A stretch of DNA of 64,000 nucleotides from an uncultured Shimia sp. (GCF_947493595.1 NZ_CANLRL010000001.1:868001-932000); one strand, 5' to 3'. Positions 34,893 through 44,300 are shown, numbered from the stretch's first letter. The notes: generated from the sequence alone by a model not told the origin. Numbers and translations: made by a program.

Positions 34893-36001
34893 GGTTTTGA
34901 TTTTGGCAATACCGGCGCGGTGCGGTCTGTGGACAGGTCCGCGTCGGAAAACACCCAGGGGCCACGCAGTCCGCGCACACCTTCGGCCTCCACCACCATG
35001 CCACGCGCCGCGATTTGAGGATCGGTCAGCGCTTGTTCAATCGAGTTGATTGGTCCAGCGGGAACGGTGGCGGCTTCTAGCGCAGCCAGGAGTTCTGCCG
35101 AAGACCATTTGCTGGTTTCCAATTCAATCTGCTCAGTGAGGGCATCGCGATTGGCGACACGCAATTGGTTGGTTGCATAGTTCCGGGCGTTACCCAAATC
35201 GCCGCGCGACAGCACACCGCAAAGGCGTTGGAACTGACCATCGTTGCCAACGGCGATGATGATGTGACCGTCGGATGTGGGGACCACTTGGTAAGGCGCG
35301 ATGTTGGGGTGCGCATTCCCTTTGCGGTTAGGGCTGTCTCCGGTGGCGAGGTAGTTCATCGCCTGATTGGCCAGCATTGCCGTGGCGCAATCCAACAGGG
35401 ACATGTCGATATGCTGTCCGCGCCCCGTGGTGTGGCGTTGCTCGACGGCTGCGAGAATGCCGATGGTGCCATAGAGACCGGTGACAACATCCGTGACGGC
35501 AACACCGACCTTCTGGGGCTGTCGCTCCGGCTCTCCGGTGATCGACATCAGTCCGGACATGCCTTGCAACAGGAAATCATAGCCAGCGCGGGAGGCATAT
35601 GGGCCAGTTTGGCCAAAGCCAGTGATCGAGCAGTAGATCAGGCGCGGATTGAGTTTGGACAGTGTGTCGTAATCCAAGCCGAATTTCTTCAAACCGCCAA
35701 CTTTGAAGTTCTCAATCAGAATATCGGCGTCTTTGATCAGCTCTAGTACTTGGGCGCGGCCTTTCTCAGTTCGGAAATCCGCGACCACGGAGGTCTTGCC
35801 GCGATTGGCGGCGTAGAAATATGCGGCGGTTTTGTCACCGTCGCGTTCGATAAAGGGCGGACCCCAGGTTCGGGTGTCGTCACCTTGAGGGGCTTCCACC
35901 TTGATGACCTCAGCACCAAGGTCAGCCAAGGATTGGCCAATCCAGGGGCCGGCCAGAATGCGGGCGAGTTCTACAACTTTGAGACCTTTGAGTGGGGTCA
36001 T
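34889..36001 (-). CDS. CaiB/BaiF-type CoA-transferase, probably succinyl-CoA:glutarate
   Basis: A 370-residue family III CoA-transferase. It opens PLKGLKVVELARILAGPWIGQSLADLGAEVIKVE. The catalytic Asp lies in AGYDFLLQGMSGLM. The segment RGKTSVVADFRTEKG is also typical. The family moves CoA between carboxylic acids. Glutaryl-CoA dehydrogenase is encoded less than 1 kb away, so succinyl-CoA-dependent glutarate activation is the most likely role, but other acids remain possible. It is followed on the same strand by nothing and preceded by the XRE-cupin gene nine bases upstream, so those two form an operon. Confidence 0.83.
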   Translation of the reverse strand: MTPLKGLKVVELARILAGPWIGQSLADLGAEVIKVEAPQGDDTRTWGPPFIERDGDKTAAYFYAANRGKTSVVADFRTEKGRAQVLELIKDADILIENFKVGGLKKFGLDYDTLSKLNPRLIYCSITGFGQTGPYASRAGYDFLLQGMSGLMSITGEPERQPQKVGVAVTDVVTGLYGTIGILAAVEQRHTTGRGQHIDMSLLDCATAMLANQAMNYLATGDSPNRKGNAHPNIAPYQVVPTSDGHIIIAVGNDGQFQRLCGVLSRGDLGNARNYATNQLRVANRDALTEQIELETSKWSSAELLAALEAATVPAGPINSIEQALTDPQIAARGMVVEAEGVRGLRGPWVFSDADLSTDRTAPVLPKSKP

Positions 36002-36010
36002 GGGAAGCCT

Positions 36011-36580
36011 TCAGAGATAGGGCGGCGTGCAGGCGGAAACCACCTCGGCCGGAGTGTCAGAGATATTGCGGAAACGGTGGGGCTGGCGACTGTCAAACAG
36101 ATAGCTGTCCCCGGCCCGCAGGATTTGGGTTTGGCTGCCCACGGTCACTTCGATTTCGCCAGAGAGTACAATGCCGCCCTCGTTTGCGGGGTGGGATAGC
36201 ATGGTTTCACCGGTGTCAGCCCCTGGAGCGTAGTGTTCGCGAAGGATCTGCAAGCCGTGGTCTTTGGCATTGCCTACCTGTTTGAGGGTGAGTTTCGAAG
36301 CCTCAGTGCCCAGTTGTGACGTAAGGTCAGAGAGAGCCTCTGGACCAAAAAAAACCTGACCCGGCGCATGGGTTTCCGGTTCAAAAAATTCGGCCATCGA
36401 CATGCCCATGCCGCCCAATATCTTGCGCAAACTGGCCACTGAAGGGCTGGAGCGGTTGGTTTCGATCATGGAGATCTGCCCATGCGGCACGCCAGCGTAT
36501 TGCGCCAGTTGGCGCTGGCTCAATCCCGCAGACAGGCGTAGTTTTTTAAGGCGGTCTCCCACGTCAAACGGATCGCTCAT
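36011..36580 (-). CDS. XRE-family regulator with cupin domain
   Basis: A 189-residue regulator. The helix-turn-helix domain covers about residues 8-65 (RLKKLRLSAGLSQRQLAQYAGVP, then ISMIETNRSSPSVASLRKIL). The cupin covers about residues 115-189 (GGIVLSGEIEVTVGSQTQILRAGDSYLFDSRQPHRFRN). The PuuR-like architecture suggests sensing of a catabolic intermediate. It is divergent from glutaryl-CoA dehydrogenase and cotranscribed with the CoA-transferase, so it probably controls glutarate use. ATG 36580 has GGAGG six bases upstream. Confidence 0.88.
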   Translation of the reverse strand: MSDPFDVGDRLKKLRLSAGLSQRQLAQYAGVPHGQISMIETNRSSPSVASLRKILGGMGMSMAEFFEPETHAPGQVFFGPEALSDLTSQLGTEASKLTLKQVGNAKDHGLQILREHYAPGADTGETMLSHPANEGGIVLSGEIEVTVGSQTQILRAGDSYLFDSRQPHRFRNISDTPAEVVSACTPPYL

Positions 36581-36636
36581 CGGGTCCTCCGTGTTGAGCC
36601 TGTTGATGTGATACACTGTGTCCACAGGACGCAACG

Positions 36637-36699
36637 AAACTTTGATCAATTGGGTCTAGCAATGCTCAATATTCTGCGCAATAGAAGACAAGAAAGTTT
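36637..36699. promoter_or_regulatory. Candidate regulator sites between the XRE-cupin and gcdH genes
   Basis: GAAACTTTG (36636-36644) and AGAAAGTTTTC (from 36692) contain AAACTTT and AAAGTTT, exact inverse words 49 bases apart. TTGACG at 36732-36737 could be a weak -35 element toward gcdH. The 238-bp gap holds nothing else recognisable. Confidence 0.25.
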
Positions 36700-36818
36700 T
36701 CGCGACGTAGCGGCGTTTGATGCGGGTTGCCTTGACGTTGAAGCAGGGTCGGACATTTTAGGCGGCAACGGAAATTGATGTTTTGCGCCTCTATGTGAGG
36801 CGGACGGAAGGAGAGACC

Positions 36819-38033
36819 ATGGCCAAGGATCTGGCACCACAGTCCAAACCGGAATTGGGTTCGTTCAACTGGGAAGACCCGTTTCTGATCGAAAGCCAGC
36901 TGGAAGAAGATGAGCGTATGATCCGGGATGCCGCACGCGCTTATTGTGAGGAAAAGCTGGCGCCACGTGTAACCGCGGCGTTTGAGCAGGAAGAGACCGA
37001 TCCGGCGATTTTTGCCGAGATGGGCGAGATGGGGCTGTTGGGCACCACCATCCCAGAAGAATACGGCGGTATTGGTGCTGGCTACGTGACCTACGGTCTG
37101 GTGGCGCGCGAAGTGGAGCGTGTGGACAGCGGCTATCGTTCGATGATGTCGGTGCAGAGCTCTCTGGTGATGTATCCTATCTACGCTTATGGCTCTGAAG
37201 AACAGCGCAAAAAATACCTGCCCAAGCTGGCGTCTGGTGAATGGATTGGCTGCTTTGGTCTGACCGAACCGGATGCCGGTTCTGATCCGGGCAGCATGAA
37301 GACCACCGCTAAGAAAGTGGACGGCGGTTATGTGCTGAACGGTGCAAAAATGTGGATTTCCAACTCGCCAATCGCAGATGTGTTTGTGGTTTGGGCCAAG
37401 TCGGACGCGCATGGCGGCAAGATCCGTGGCTTTGTATTGGAAAAAGGAACCAAGGGGCTGTCAGCGCCAAAAATTGCGCACAAGGCTTCGCTCCGGGCGT
37501 CGATCACCGGTGAGATTGTACTCGACAATGTGGAGGTGTCTGAAGACGCACTGCTGCCAAATGTGGAAGGGTTGAAAGGTCCGTTTGGCTGTCTGAACCG
37601 TGCGCGCTATGGCATTGCATGGGGTGCGATGGGAGCTGCGGAATACTGTTGGCACGCGGCACGTCAGTACGGTCTCGATCGTAAGCAATTTGGCAAGCCA
37701 CTGGCGCAAACGCAGTTGTTCCAGCTGAAGCTGGCCAACATGCAGACCGAGATTTCACTGGGTCTTCAGGCGGCGCTGCGGGTTGGCCGTTTGATGGATG
37801 AGGCGAAGGCCGCTCCAGAGATGGTGTCGATCATCAAGCGCAACAACTGTGGCAAGGCGCTGGATATTGCCCGACTGTCGCGCGACATGCACGGCGGTAA
37901 CGGCATCAGCCTGGAGTTTGGTGTAATCCGTCACATGGTGAACCTGGAAACGGTGAACACCTATGAAGGCACACATGACGTTCACGCGCTGATCCTAGGG
38001 CGTGCCCAGACAGGGCTGCAGGCGTTTTTCTGA
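36819..38033 (+). CDS. gcdH: Glutaryl-CoA dehydrogenase
   Basis: A 404-residue acyl-CoA dehydrogenase with the features of GcdH. It has the N-terminal [37 protein letters not shown] in the FAD-binding middle domain, [22 protein letters not shown], and [16 protein letters not shown] with the catalytic glutamate. It oxidises and decarboxylates glutaryl-CoA to crotonyl-CoA, passing electrons to ETF. ATG 36819 ([14 protein letters not shown]) follows GGAAGGAGAG. The divergent XRE-cupin and CoA-transferase genes complete a glutarate activation and oxidation pair. Confidence 0.94.
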   Translation: MAKDLAPQSKPELGSFNWEDPFLIESQLEEDERMIRDAARAYCEEKLAPRVTAAFEQEETDPAIFAEMGEMGLLGTTIPEEYGGIGAGYVTYGLVAREVERVDSGYRSMMSVQSSLVMYPIYAYGSEEQRKKYLPKLASGEWIGCFGLTEPDAGSDPGSMKTTAKKVDGGYVLNGAKMWISNSPIADVFVVWAKSDAHGGKIRGFVLEKGTKGLSAPKIAHKASLRASITGEIVLDNVEVSEDALLPNVEGLKGPFGCLNRARYGIAWGAMGAAEYCWHAARQYGLDRKQFGKPLAQTQLFQLKLANMQTEISLGLQAALRVGRLMDEAKAAPEMVSIIKRNNCGKALDIARLSRDMHGGNGISLEFGVIRHMVNLETVNTYEGTHDVHALILGRAQTGLQAFF

Positions 38034-38063
38034 TATTTGTCAGGCTGTAATATTGTGAAATTG

Positions 38064-38098
38064 AAGCGCGTCACTTGGCTGTGGTGCGCTTTTCTTTT
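38064..38098 (+). terminator. Rho-independent terminator of gcdH, overlapping the hyuB 3' end
   Basis: The stem AAGCGC / GCGCTT has inner CAC/GTG pairs and is followed by TTCTTTTCT. The structure lies partly inside the last codons of the convergent hydantoinase B gene. Confidence 0.65.
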
Positions 38099-39825
38099 CT
38101 GAGTACGATTGTTGCAGCGCTGTCCACCTCGAAGGATGAAGCGATTGCCACGCCAAACAGGGTCTTTGCCTGTTGCGGCGAGTACCGTTCCAGGCGAACG
38201 TCTTCGACAACCAGTTGAGGGTCGCGCTCCAGCGGGTCGCCATAACCGCCTCCGCCGGGGGTTTGCACGCGGACCCGGTCGCCGACTTTTAGCAAAATAT
38301 CCTGTTCTTTTGACAAGTGTTCGGGCGTGTATGGCGCGCCGTCGCGATACACGGCGACCTTGTTGACCTCTCCATCACTGCCGTCGCGCGCGCCTTGCGG
38401 GCCAAAGCGTCCGTGGTCCATGACAAAGCTGGCCTTGGCCTCACCGCGACGCAATTCGACCTCATAGTCTAGACCAAATCCACCACGATGTACGCCTGCG
38501 CCACCGGATCCTTTGTGTAAGGCGTAGTGGCGGTAAAGCACGGGGTAAGCCTGTTCCATGATTTCGATTGGCGGGGCTTTGGAGATGCCGATGGTTGAGC
38601 AGCCGTTTGACAGACCGTCGTGCCGTGCGTTGCCGCCGTAACCGCCGCCTGAAATTTGATACATAACGTAGTTGCGATTGCGCTCGGGATCAAAACCACC
38701 AAGAGCAAAGTTACCGCTGGTCCCCGCAGGCGCGGCCGTGACTTTTTCTGGGATGGCTTGCACGAGCGCAGCAAAAACAGCTTCGGCGATACGTTGCGAG
38801 ACCTCCGCCGCGCAGCCAGAAACCGGACGCGGATATTTGGCATCCAGAAACGTGTCTTCGATACCTATGATGTTAAAAGGCGCAAAGGCTCCGGCATTCA
38901 TAGGCACGTCCGGGAAAATGTGTCTCATGGCGAGGTAGACTGCGCTGTGCGTTGTGGCTCTCACTGAGTTCATGGGACCAAGGCACGGCGGGCTGCTGTC
39001 CTTAAAGTCGAAGGTCAGCCCTTCATTAGATTTGGTGACAGAGAGCGCGATTGTGAGAGGTGCGTTGACCACACCATCGCTGTCGATAAATGCCGTGGAA
39101 GTGTAGGTGCCTTTGGGGATGTTCTGAAGCCTGCTGCGCATTTGGTCATCCGCACGCTGATTCAGCTGGTCTATGGCATCTGAAACTGTAGAATCGCCAT
39201 ATCGGTCAAGCAATGCGGTCAGGCGGGTTTCGCCAACGCGTAGGGCGCCAGCTTGGGCTTGCACATCTCCGATACGCTGGTCGGCAATCCGGATGTTGGA
39301 CTGGATGATTGCAAAAATCTCTTTGTCCATTACACCTTGCTTGAAGAGCTTGACGGGCGGTAAGCGCAGGCCTTCCTGTTCCACCGCCGTTGCGGAGGCA
39401 GAAAAACCGCCCGGCACAGCCCCACCGGTGTCCGGCCAATGGCCGGTATTGGACAGCCAGCAGAAGATTTCTCCATCCCGGTAGAACGGTTTCGCAAAGC
39501 GCACATCCATCAAATGCGTACCGCCAAGATAGGGGTCATTGACGACATAAATGTCGCCTGGAACCGGGGCTGCCACGTCACCAGCGGAGATCATCTCAAT
39601 CAGAACGCGTGTGGAGTGCTGCATTGTACCGACAAACACGGGCAAGCCCGCGGCCCCCTGGGCAATCAAAGCGCCATCGGTGGCGGCGTAAATCCCATCA
39701 GAGCGATCATTGGCCTCAGCGATGACCGGAGAAAAGGCAGCTCGCGAAAAGGCGAGGTCCATTTCATCGCAAACTTGCTGCAAACCAGCTTGAATGACGG
39801 TGAGTGTGACAGGGTCCAGCGTCAT
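38071..39825 (-). CDS. Hydantoinase B / oxoprolinase subunit B
   Basis: A 584-residue protein of the hydantoinase B (HyuB) family. It opens DPVTLTVIQAGLQQVCDEMDLAFSRAAFSPVIAEANDRS and has the conserved VNDPYLGGTHLMDVRF, SNTGHWPDTGGAVPGGF, GYGGNARHDGLSNG and the C-terminal VQTPGGGGYGDPLERD. Together with HyuA it forms an ATP-dependent cyclic amide hydrolase of the 5-oxoprolinase / N-methylhydantoinase / acetone carboxylase relatives. Substrate is unknown. Its ATG overlaps the hyuA stop by four bases. Confidence 0.92.
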   Translation of the reverse strand: MTLDPVTLTVIQAGLQQVCDEMDLAFSRAAFSPVIAEANDRSDGIYAATDGALIAQGAAGLPVFVGTMQHSTRVLIEMISAGDVAAPVPGDIYVVNDPYLGGTHLMDVRFAKPFYRDGEIFCWLSNTGHWPDTGGAVPGGFSASATAVEQEGLRLPPVKLFKQGVMDKEIFAIIQSNIRIADQRIGDVQAQAGALRVGETRLTALLDRYGDSTVSDAIDQLNQRADDQMRSRLQNIPKGTYTSTAFIDSDGVVNAPLTIALSVTKSNEGLTFDFKDSSPPCLGPMNSVRATTHSAVYLAMRHIFPDVPMNAGAFAPFNIIGIEDTFLDAKYPRPVSGCAAEVSQRIAEAVFAALVQAIPEKVTAAPAGTSGNFALGGFDPERNRNYVMYQISGGGYGGNARHDGLSNGCSTIGISKAPPIEIMEQAYPVLYRHYALHKGSGGAGVHRGGFGLDYEVELRRGEAKASFVMDHGRFGPQGARDGSDGEVNKVAVYRDGAPYTPEHLSKEQDILLKVGDRVRVQTPGGGGYGDPLERDPQLVVEDVRLERYSPQQAKTLFGVAIASSFEVDSAATIVLRKEKRTTAK

Positions 39826-41885
39826 ACATTCGCTCCGATATACAGGACTAGATTGCCAACCACATCTGATGCAAGTCTAACCCCCGGTGGAACCACAATT
39901 GTGGTGTCCATCTGTTCTATGATTGCCGGGCCAGTGAGTGTCGCATCAGATGGAAGAGCGTCTCGAGAGTAAACTGGTGTCTCTATCCATGTATTGCCAA
40001 AAAAGACTTGTCTCGACTGTTTTCGTGCAGCCTCAAGCGTTGGCGCGCGTGAAGTTCTGCTCGAAAGAAGAGACAGATCCAACGGCGGGCGACGACCAAC
40101 AACGGAACAGTTTACGTTCACCACAGAGGCAGGCATTTCATTCAGCTTCACCTGAAACCGCTGAAAGTACACTTGTTCAAAAAGGGTTTGAAGGTCGTCA
40201 ATGGACAGCCTCACATCCGTTATTGGCACGGGGAGAAGGTGGGTTTGCCCGACAAATTGCATGTCGAGAGACAGGTGGGTCTCTACGCTCTCCAGCGGAA
40301 CAGTTTCCCGCTCGATCAAGGTTTTGCCTTTCTGGATCAGCTCTTCAAAGACTGTGGTAAGTTTGGATTGAGACAGCGTGCTCAAAGGCGCGTTGATAGT
40401 GCGCACAAAGTCATGGCGCAGGTCGGCAACCACGCAGCCCAAAGCATTGGTCAGTCCGGGGCGGGCCGGGATTATGACACGGGGGATGTCCAGCTCCTTG
40501 GCCAAGGAAGCGGCATGCAAGGGGCCTGCGCCGCCAAAAGCAAAAAGAGCATAATCCCGAGGATCGGCTCCCAAGGACAATGACACCATCCGGATTGCCC
40601 CCGCCATTTTGGTGTTGGCTACCTGAACAACCGCAGAAGCAGCTTCGACGGCGGAGCACTTTAGGTGCGATGCGAGATGCTCGGTAAAGGCGCGGCGCAC
40701 GTCGCGGGATCGGGCGCTCTGTTCCTCAGGTGAGAGATTTGCAAGGCGGAGACGCCCAAGCAGAAAGTTTGCGTCTGAGATGGTTGGCTGTTTGCCGCCG
40801 TGCCCGAAGCAGATTGGGCCGGGCTTTGCGCCCGCGCTCTCTGGACCTACCTCCAGCAGTCCGCCGGAGTTGATTTTTGCGATGGACCCGCCGCCCGCAC
40901 CGACGGTGCGCACATCCACCATGGGCACATGGATTGGCATACCGTATTCCACCTCAATTTCATTTGAGACCGAAGGCGTGGCGTCGCGGATCAGGGCCAC
41001 ATCCGTTGACGTGCCGCCCATATCGTAGGTGATGAGATGAGGCTCTTGTGCTGCGCGTCCTGTGAAGGCTGCAGCCATAACCCCGGAAGCAGGGCCCGAC
41101 ATCACGGTTTTGGCTGCCTCCGGAGAGACGTTCTGGGCCTGCACCATACCGCCGTTGCCATTCATAATAAGTAAGTCTTTGGCATATCCTTGTTCCGTCA
41201 GCGCTTTGGTCAAGCGGTGGACATACTTGGTGAGGACCGGCTGGACAGATGCATTCACCGCTGCGGTGACCCCGCGTTCATATTCTCGATTTTCCGACAG
41301 CAATGCATGGCCGGCGGTTATGTATGTGTTGGGCCAGACCTTGCACAGTGCTTGGACAGCTTCACGTTCATGAGAAGGGTTTGCGTAGGCGTGCAAAAAA
41401 TGCACGACAACAGCTTCACACCCACGATCCAGCAAGACCTTGGCCGCATTGGTGACGGCATCGATATCCAATGGAGTGAGCACATTGCCATCGCAGTCCA
41501 TACGCTCTGGCACCTCAAGGCGCAGATCGCGAGGAATGAGGGGCGTAAATTCGCCAAACATACCGTAGGCCTGAGGTCGGGTGCGGCGACCCAGTTCCAA
41601 AATGTCCCGAAATCCTGTGGTTGTGATAAGCCCGGTTTTGGCCAGCTTGCGCTCAAGAACCGCGTTGGTGGTGGTGGTGGTGCCGTGCACAATGAGGTCA
41701 AGCGCCGCGATTTCGCATTCAGCTGCTTCAAGCGCGGACATCACGCCTTTGGACTGATCGTGTAACGTGCTGGGCACTTTTGCGATACACAGGCCGGATG
41801 GGCTTATGGCAACGAGATCCGTGAAGGTGCCGCCGACATCGACGCCAACAACCGTGCCAGTGTGCAAGTTCTGTGAGTCGGTCAC
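39822..41885 (-). CDS. Hydantoinase A / oxoprolinase subunit A
   Basis: A 687-residue HyuA-family protein with an actin-like ATPase fold. Nucleotide-binding motifs are VGVDVGGTFTDLVAI, HGTTTTTNAVLERK and TYDMGGTSTDVALI. ALFAFGGAGPLHA is also conserved. It supplies the ATP-dependent phosphorylation half of cyclic-amide opening with HyuB. It starts with GTG at 41885, with GGAGG upstream. A perfect palindrome lies directly in its promoter. In this neighbourhood an unsaturated lactam produced by ring reduction of a pyridine carboxylate is an attractive but unproven substrate. Confidence 0.92.
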   Translation of the reverse strand: MTDSQNLHTGTVVGVDVGGTFTDLVAISPSGLCIAKVPSTLHDQSKGVMSALEAAECEIAALDLIVHGTTTTTNAVLERKLAKTGLITTTGFRDILELGRRTRPQAYGMFGEFTPLIPRDLRLEVPERMDCDGNVLTPLDIDAVTNAAKVLLDRGCEAVVVHFLHAYANPSHEREAVQALCKVWPNTYITAGHALLSENREYERGVTAAVNASVQPVLTKYVHRLTKALTEQGYAKDLLIMNGNGGMVQAQNVSPEAAKTVMSGPASGVMAAAFTGRAAQEPHLITYDMGGTSTDVALIRDATPSVSNEIEVEYGMPIHVPMVDVRTVGAGGGSIAKINSGGLLEVGPESAGAKPGPICFGHGGKQPTISDANFLLGRLRLANLSPEEQSARSRDVRRAFTEHLASHLKCSAVEAASAVVQVANTKMAGAIRMVSLSLGADPRDYALFAFGGAGPLHAASLAKELDIPRVIIPARPGLTNALGCVVADLRHDFVRTINAPLSTLSQSKLTTVFEELIQKGKTLIERETVPLESVETHLSLDMQFVGQTHLLPVPITDVRLSIDDLQTLFEQVYFQRFQVKLNEMPASVVNVNCSVVGRRPPLDLSLLSSRTSRAPTLEAARKQSRQVFFGNTWIETPVYSRDALPSDATLTGPAIIEQMDTTIVVPPGVRLASDVVGNLVLYIGANV

Positions 41886-41899
41886 CTACGCTCCTCCAA

Positions 41900-41921
41900 G
41901 CAAATTTATTTGCATGCAAAT
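41900..41921. promoter_or_regulatory. Overlapping palindromes upstream of hyuA, probable operator
   Basis: GCAAAT-TT-ATTTGC (41900-41913) overlaps the perfect 14-bp palindrome ATTTGCATGCAAAT (41908-41921). Both lie 15-36 bp before the hyuA start codon. The TTGCATGCAA core resembles sites of GntR-family regulators. No GntR gene is in the window, so the regulator is unidentified. Confidence 0.55.
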
Positions 41922-41945
41922 GATGGAGGCAGGGATATTTACCTG

Positions 41946-42731
41946 TCAATCGCTGAGAATTCGAATCGAAGCCGTTACCGGTTTGTCGCCGATTACGTAG
42001 GCGCGATGGTCGTTGGTCGACAATGTGACACGAATCTCGTGCTGACCGGGAGGTAAGTGCCCAATTCTTGTTGTCGAGCTATAGAGCCTGCCGAGTTTCA
42101 AACCGTTGAGATAGATGTGGCCGTGGCCAGTGCCCGGAACGTGAGGCCCATCCACAAGGTTTGGTGTGAATTCGAAGTCGTCGGAGAGAACGCCAATCTT
42201 CCAGCCGCCTTCGGTTTCTTCAGCGGAGATCGCAATGCGTGGCGCCGGCTCTCCGTCGCCGACCTGGCAAATGTCACCGATGCCAAAGAGACCCAGATCT
42301 GCCGCTTTCCCGGAAACTTTGGGGGCTACCAGACGGGCGCGTGTCGTGACCGTGCCAGCCTTTTCAAACATCAATGAAATAGGGAAAGTCCGCCCGTCTT
42401 TCAAGTCTCCATCAATGCCATCCAGAGTCAGAAAAACCCCGTCTGCGGCCAGAGAGGCACGGGACTCCGAAGGCAGAGCGAGCGGCCCATGATTTTCGCT
42501 GAACCTCGCATCTTGCGCGTCTGTGGCACTGGCAGACATCAGTTGGTCAGGTGGCCCGACATTCTCCATCGTGACAAATACGGCGAGCTGATTCGGCTGT
42601 GACGCGAGCGGTGCCGCGGTCGCGTTGGACAACAAAATTTGGGCCTCAGGTTTTGGTTTCAAAGCAACCCAACCGAGCCCGGCGATCAAGCCAAACAGGG
42701 CCAGAATCCCCACGATCTTTCGCACTTTCAT
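41946..42731 (-). CDS. Membrane-anchored protein with degenerate PCu(A)C-like domain
   Basis: A 261-residue protein with an N-terminal transmembrane anchor or signal (residues 5-24, IVGILALFGLIAGLGWVAL). Residues 30-110 resemble the copper chaperone PCu(A)C fold (VFVTMENVGPPDQLMSASATDA, then ASLAADGVFLTLDGI). The Met/His ligands expected in the last strand are replaced (GVFLTLDGI, where GYHLMLMGL-like sequence is usual). The C-terminal 80 residues carry GTGHGHIYLNGLKLGRLYSS and PGQHEIRVTLSTNDH, a domain seen in other uncharacterised secreted proteins. Function unknown. It is divergent from the membrane protein at 42760 and lies downstream of no obvious promoter of its own. Confidence 0.55.
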   Translation of the reverse strand: MKVRKIVGILALFGLIAGLGWVALKPKPEAQILLSNATAAPLASQPNQLAVFVTMENVGPPDQLMSASATDAQDARFSENHGPLALPSESRASLAADGVFLTLDGIDGDLKDGRTFPISLMFEKAGTVTTRARLVAPKVSGKAADLGLFGIGDICQVGDGEPAPRIAISAEETEGGWKIGVLSDDFEFTPNLVDGPHVPGTGHGHIYLNGLKLGRLYSSTTRIGHLPPGQHEIRVTLSTNDHRAYVIGDKPVTASIRILSD

Positions 42732-42759
42732 CTCATAAACCCGTCGCTATAGTCGCCGC

Positions 42760-44193
42760 ATGATCGTCACGATGTCCCACTCAGCAACCACTTTCAAGCG
42801 CCGGTGCCTTGCTTTTGGACCCACGTTTGCTGGTGTTATAATGGTTTCCGACCCCGCTCAGGCCCATACCTCTGAGGGCGGTTTCGTGCTGCTCTTGCCG
42901 ACAGATTTCTACATCGCCTCGGGTGTTTTTGCGGTGGCATTGACGGTAGCTTTTATGGCGTTTTTGCCAAGCAGCGCCGCGGTGCGGATTTTCACCCCCC
43001 TAAGGCTTTGGCGCAGTCGACCGAACGGGCTGCCCAGGGCGACAAGCCTTGTGTCCGCTGCGGTCCTGATGTGGCTGGTTTATGTAGGGTTAAACGGGTC
43101 CCGAGATCCATTGGCCAATCCATTGCCCCTGACAATCTGGACCGTTTGGTGGGTTGGGCTTGTATTTGTGCAGGGTTTTGTCGTGGACCTTTGGCGTTGG
43201 ATAAATCCGTGGACTGGGCCGGTTTGGGTTTTGCAGTCCCTGATGGGGCGTCAGTCACAGTTTCGGTTATCTCCGAAAATTGGTCACAGCCTTGGCGTGG
43301 TGTCCTTTTTAGGGTTTGTCGCCTTTTTGCTTGCGGACATTGCGCCTTCTGATCCTGCGCGTTTGGCTCGGGCTGTGGCCGCGTATTGGCTGTTGCATCT
43401 GATTGGCAATCTGCTCTTTGGCCATCGTTGGGCCTTGAGGGCCGAGGGCATAGGGATGGTGATGCAGCTTTATGCGCGTTTGGCGCCGTTTGGCCGATCT
43501 GCGCAGGGCCGCGCTTTTGGCTTTTGGGGCTGGCAAACTGTCCGACGCCGCGTAGTGTCGCCGGGGTTGGCGCTGTTGTGCCTTTTGGTACTGGGCAGCG
43601 GTAGTTTTGATGGCGTGAACGAAACCTTTTGGTGGTTGGCACAGCTTGGCTTGAACCCGCTGGAGTTTCCCGGTCGCTCAGCCGTTATCTGGCAGACACT
43701 GGTCGGGTTGATGGCAAGTAACGTGCTGCTGGTTGCGATCTTTGCAGCGACACTTTGGTTGGGGCTGAGGCTCGGGCGGGTCACACACGTAAGCCTTGCA
43801 ACTGCGTTTTGCCTGTTTGCGCCCACGGTTTTGCCAATCGCGCTCGGGTATCATTTTGCCCACTACTTCACGAGCTTTTTGGTTGAGGCGCAATACGTAC
43901 GGATCGCATTGACCGATCCTTGGTCACGCGGGCAGGATTTTCTTGGCTTGGGTCAGATCTATGTGACGACCGGATTCTTTAACACGCAGGACAGCGTTCG
44001 CGTGCTTTGGTTGTGCCAGGCAGGCGGGGTTGTGATTGGTCATATTGTGGCGGTTTTGCTTGCGCACGCGGTGGCTGTCCGGCACTTCGGATCCGCGCGC
44101 ACAGCGTTACTGTCTCAGGTGCCTCTCGCTATCTTTATGATTTGCTACACCTTTTTTGGCCTATGGCTGCTTGCATCACCGCGCGGCTTCTGA
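42760..44193 (+). CDS. Polytopic membrane protein of unknown function
   Basis: A 477-residue protein with a signal-like N-terminus ending QAHTSEGG and about ten hydrophobic helices. It is rich in Trp and has a FVVDLWRWINPWTGPVW segment and a late GYHFAHYFTSFLVEAQYV. Its size, the AH-x-x-G start of the mature part and the helix pattern recall a family of bacterial membrane proteins often labelled fenitrothion hydrolase, but this is from memory and weak. The start could be ATG 42760 or 42772. It precedes the second liv-type transporter operon by about 100 bp and may be cotranscribed. Confidence 0.55.
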   Translation: MIVTMSHSATTFKRRCLAFGPTFAGVIMVSDPAQAHTSEGGFVLLLPTDFYIASGVFAVALTVAFMAFLPSSAAVRIFTPLRLWRSRPNGLPRATSLVSAAVLMWLVYVGLNGSRDPLANPLPLTIWTVWWVGLVFVQGFVVDLWRWINPWTGPVWVLQSLMGRQSQFRLSPKIGHSLGVVSFLGFVAFLLADIAPSDPARLARAVAAYWLLHLIGNLLFGHRWALRAEGIGMVMQLYARLAPFGRSAQGRAFGFWGWQTVRRRVVSPGLALLCLLVLGSGSFDGVNETFWWLAQLGLNPLEFPGRSAVIWQTLVGLMASNVLLVAIFAATLWLGLRLGRVTHVSLATAFCLFAPTVLPIALGYHFAHYFTSFLVEAQYVRIALTDPWSRGQDFLGLGQIYVTTGFFNTQDSVRVLWLCQAGGVVIGHIVAVLLAHAVAVRHFGSARTALLSQVPLAIFMICYTFFGLWLLASPRGF

Positions 44194-44300
44194 CACAACA
44201 CGCGCCCTCTAGACAGAACCGTCATTCATTCGCACTCTAACAGCTGTGAAGAGTAACGGAATTTTCGGTCACAGACCATGTGAACACAGGGGGTAAAGTG

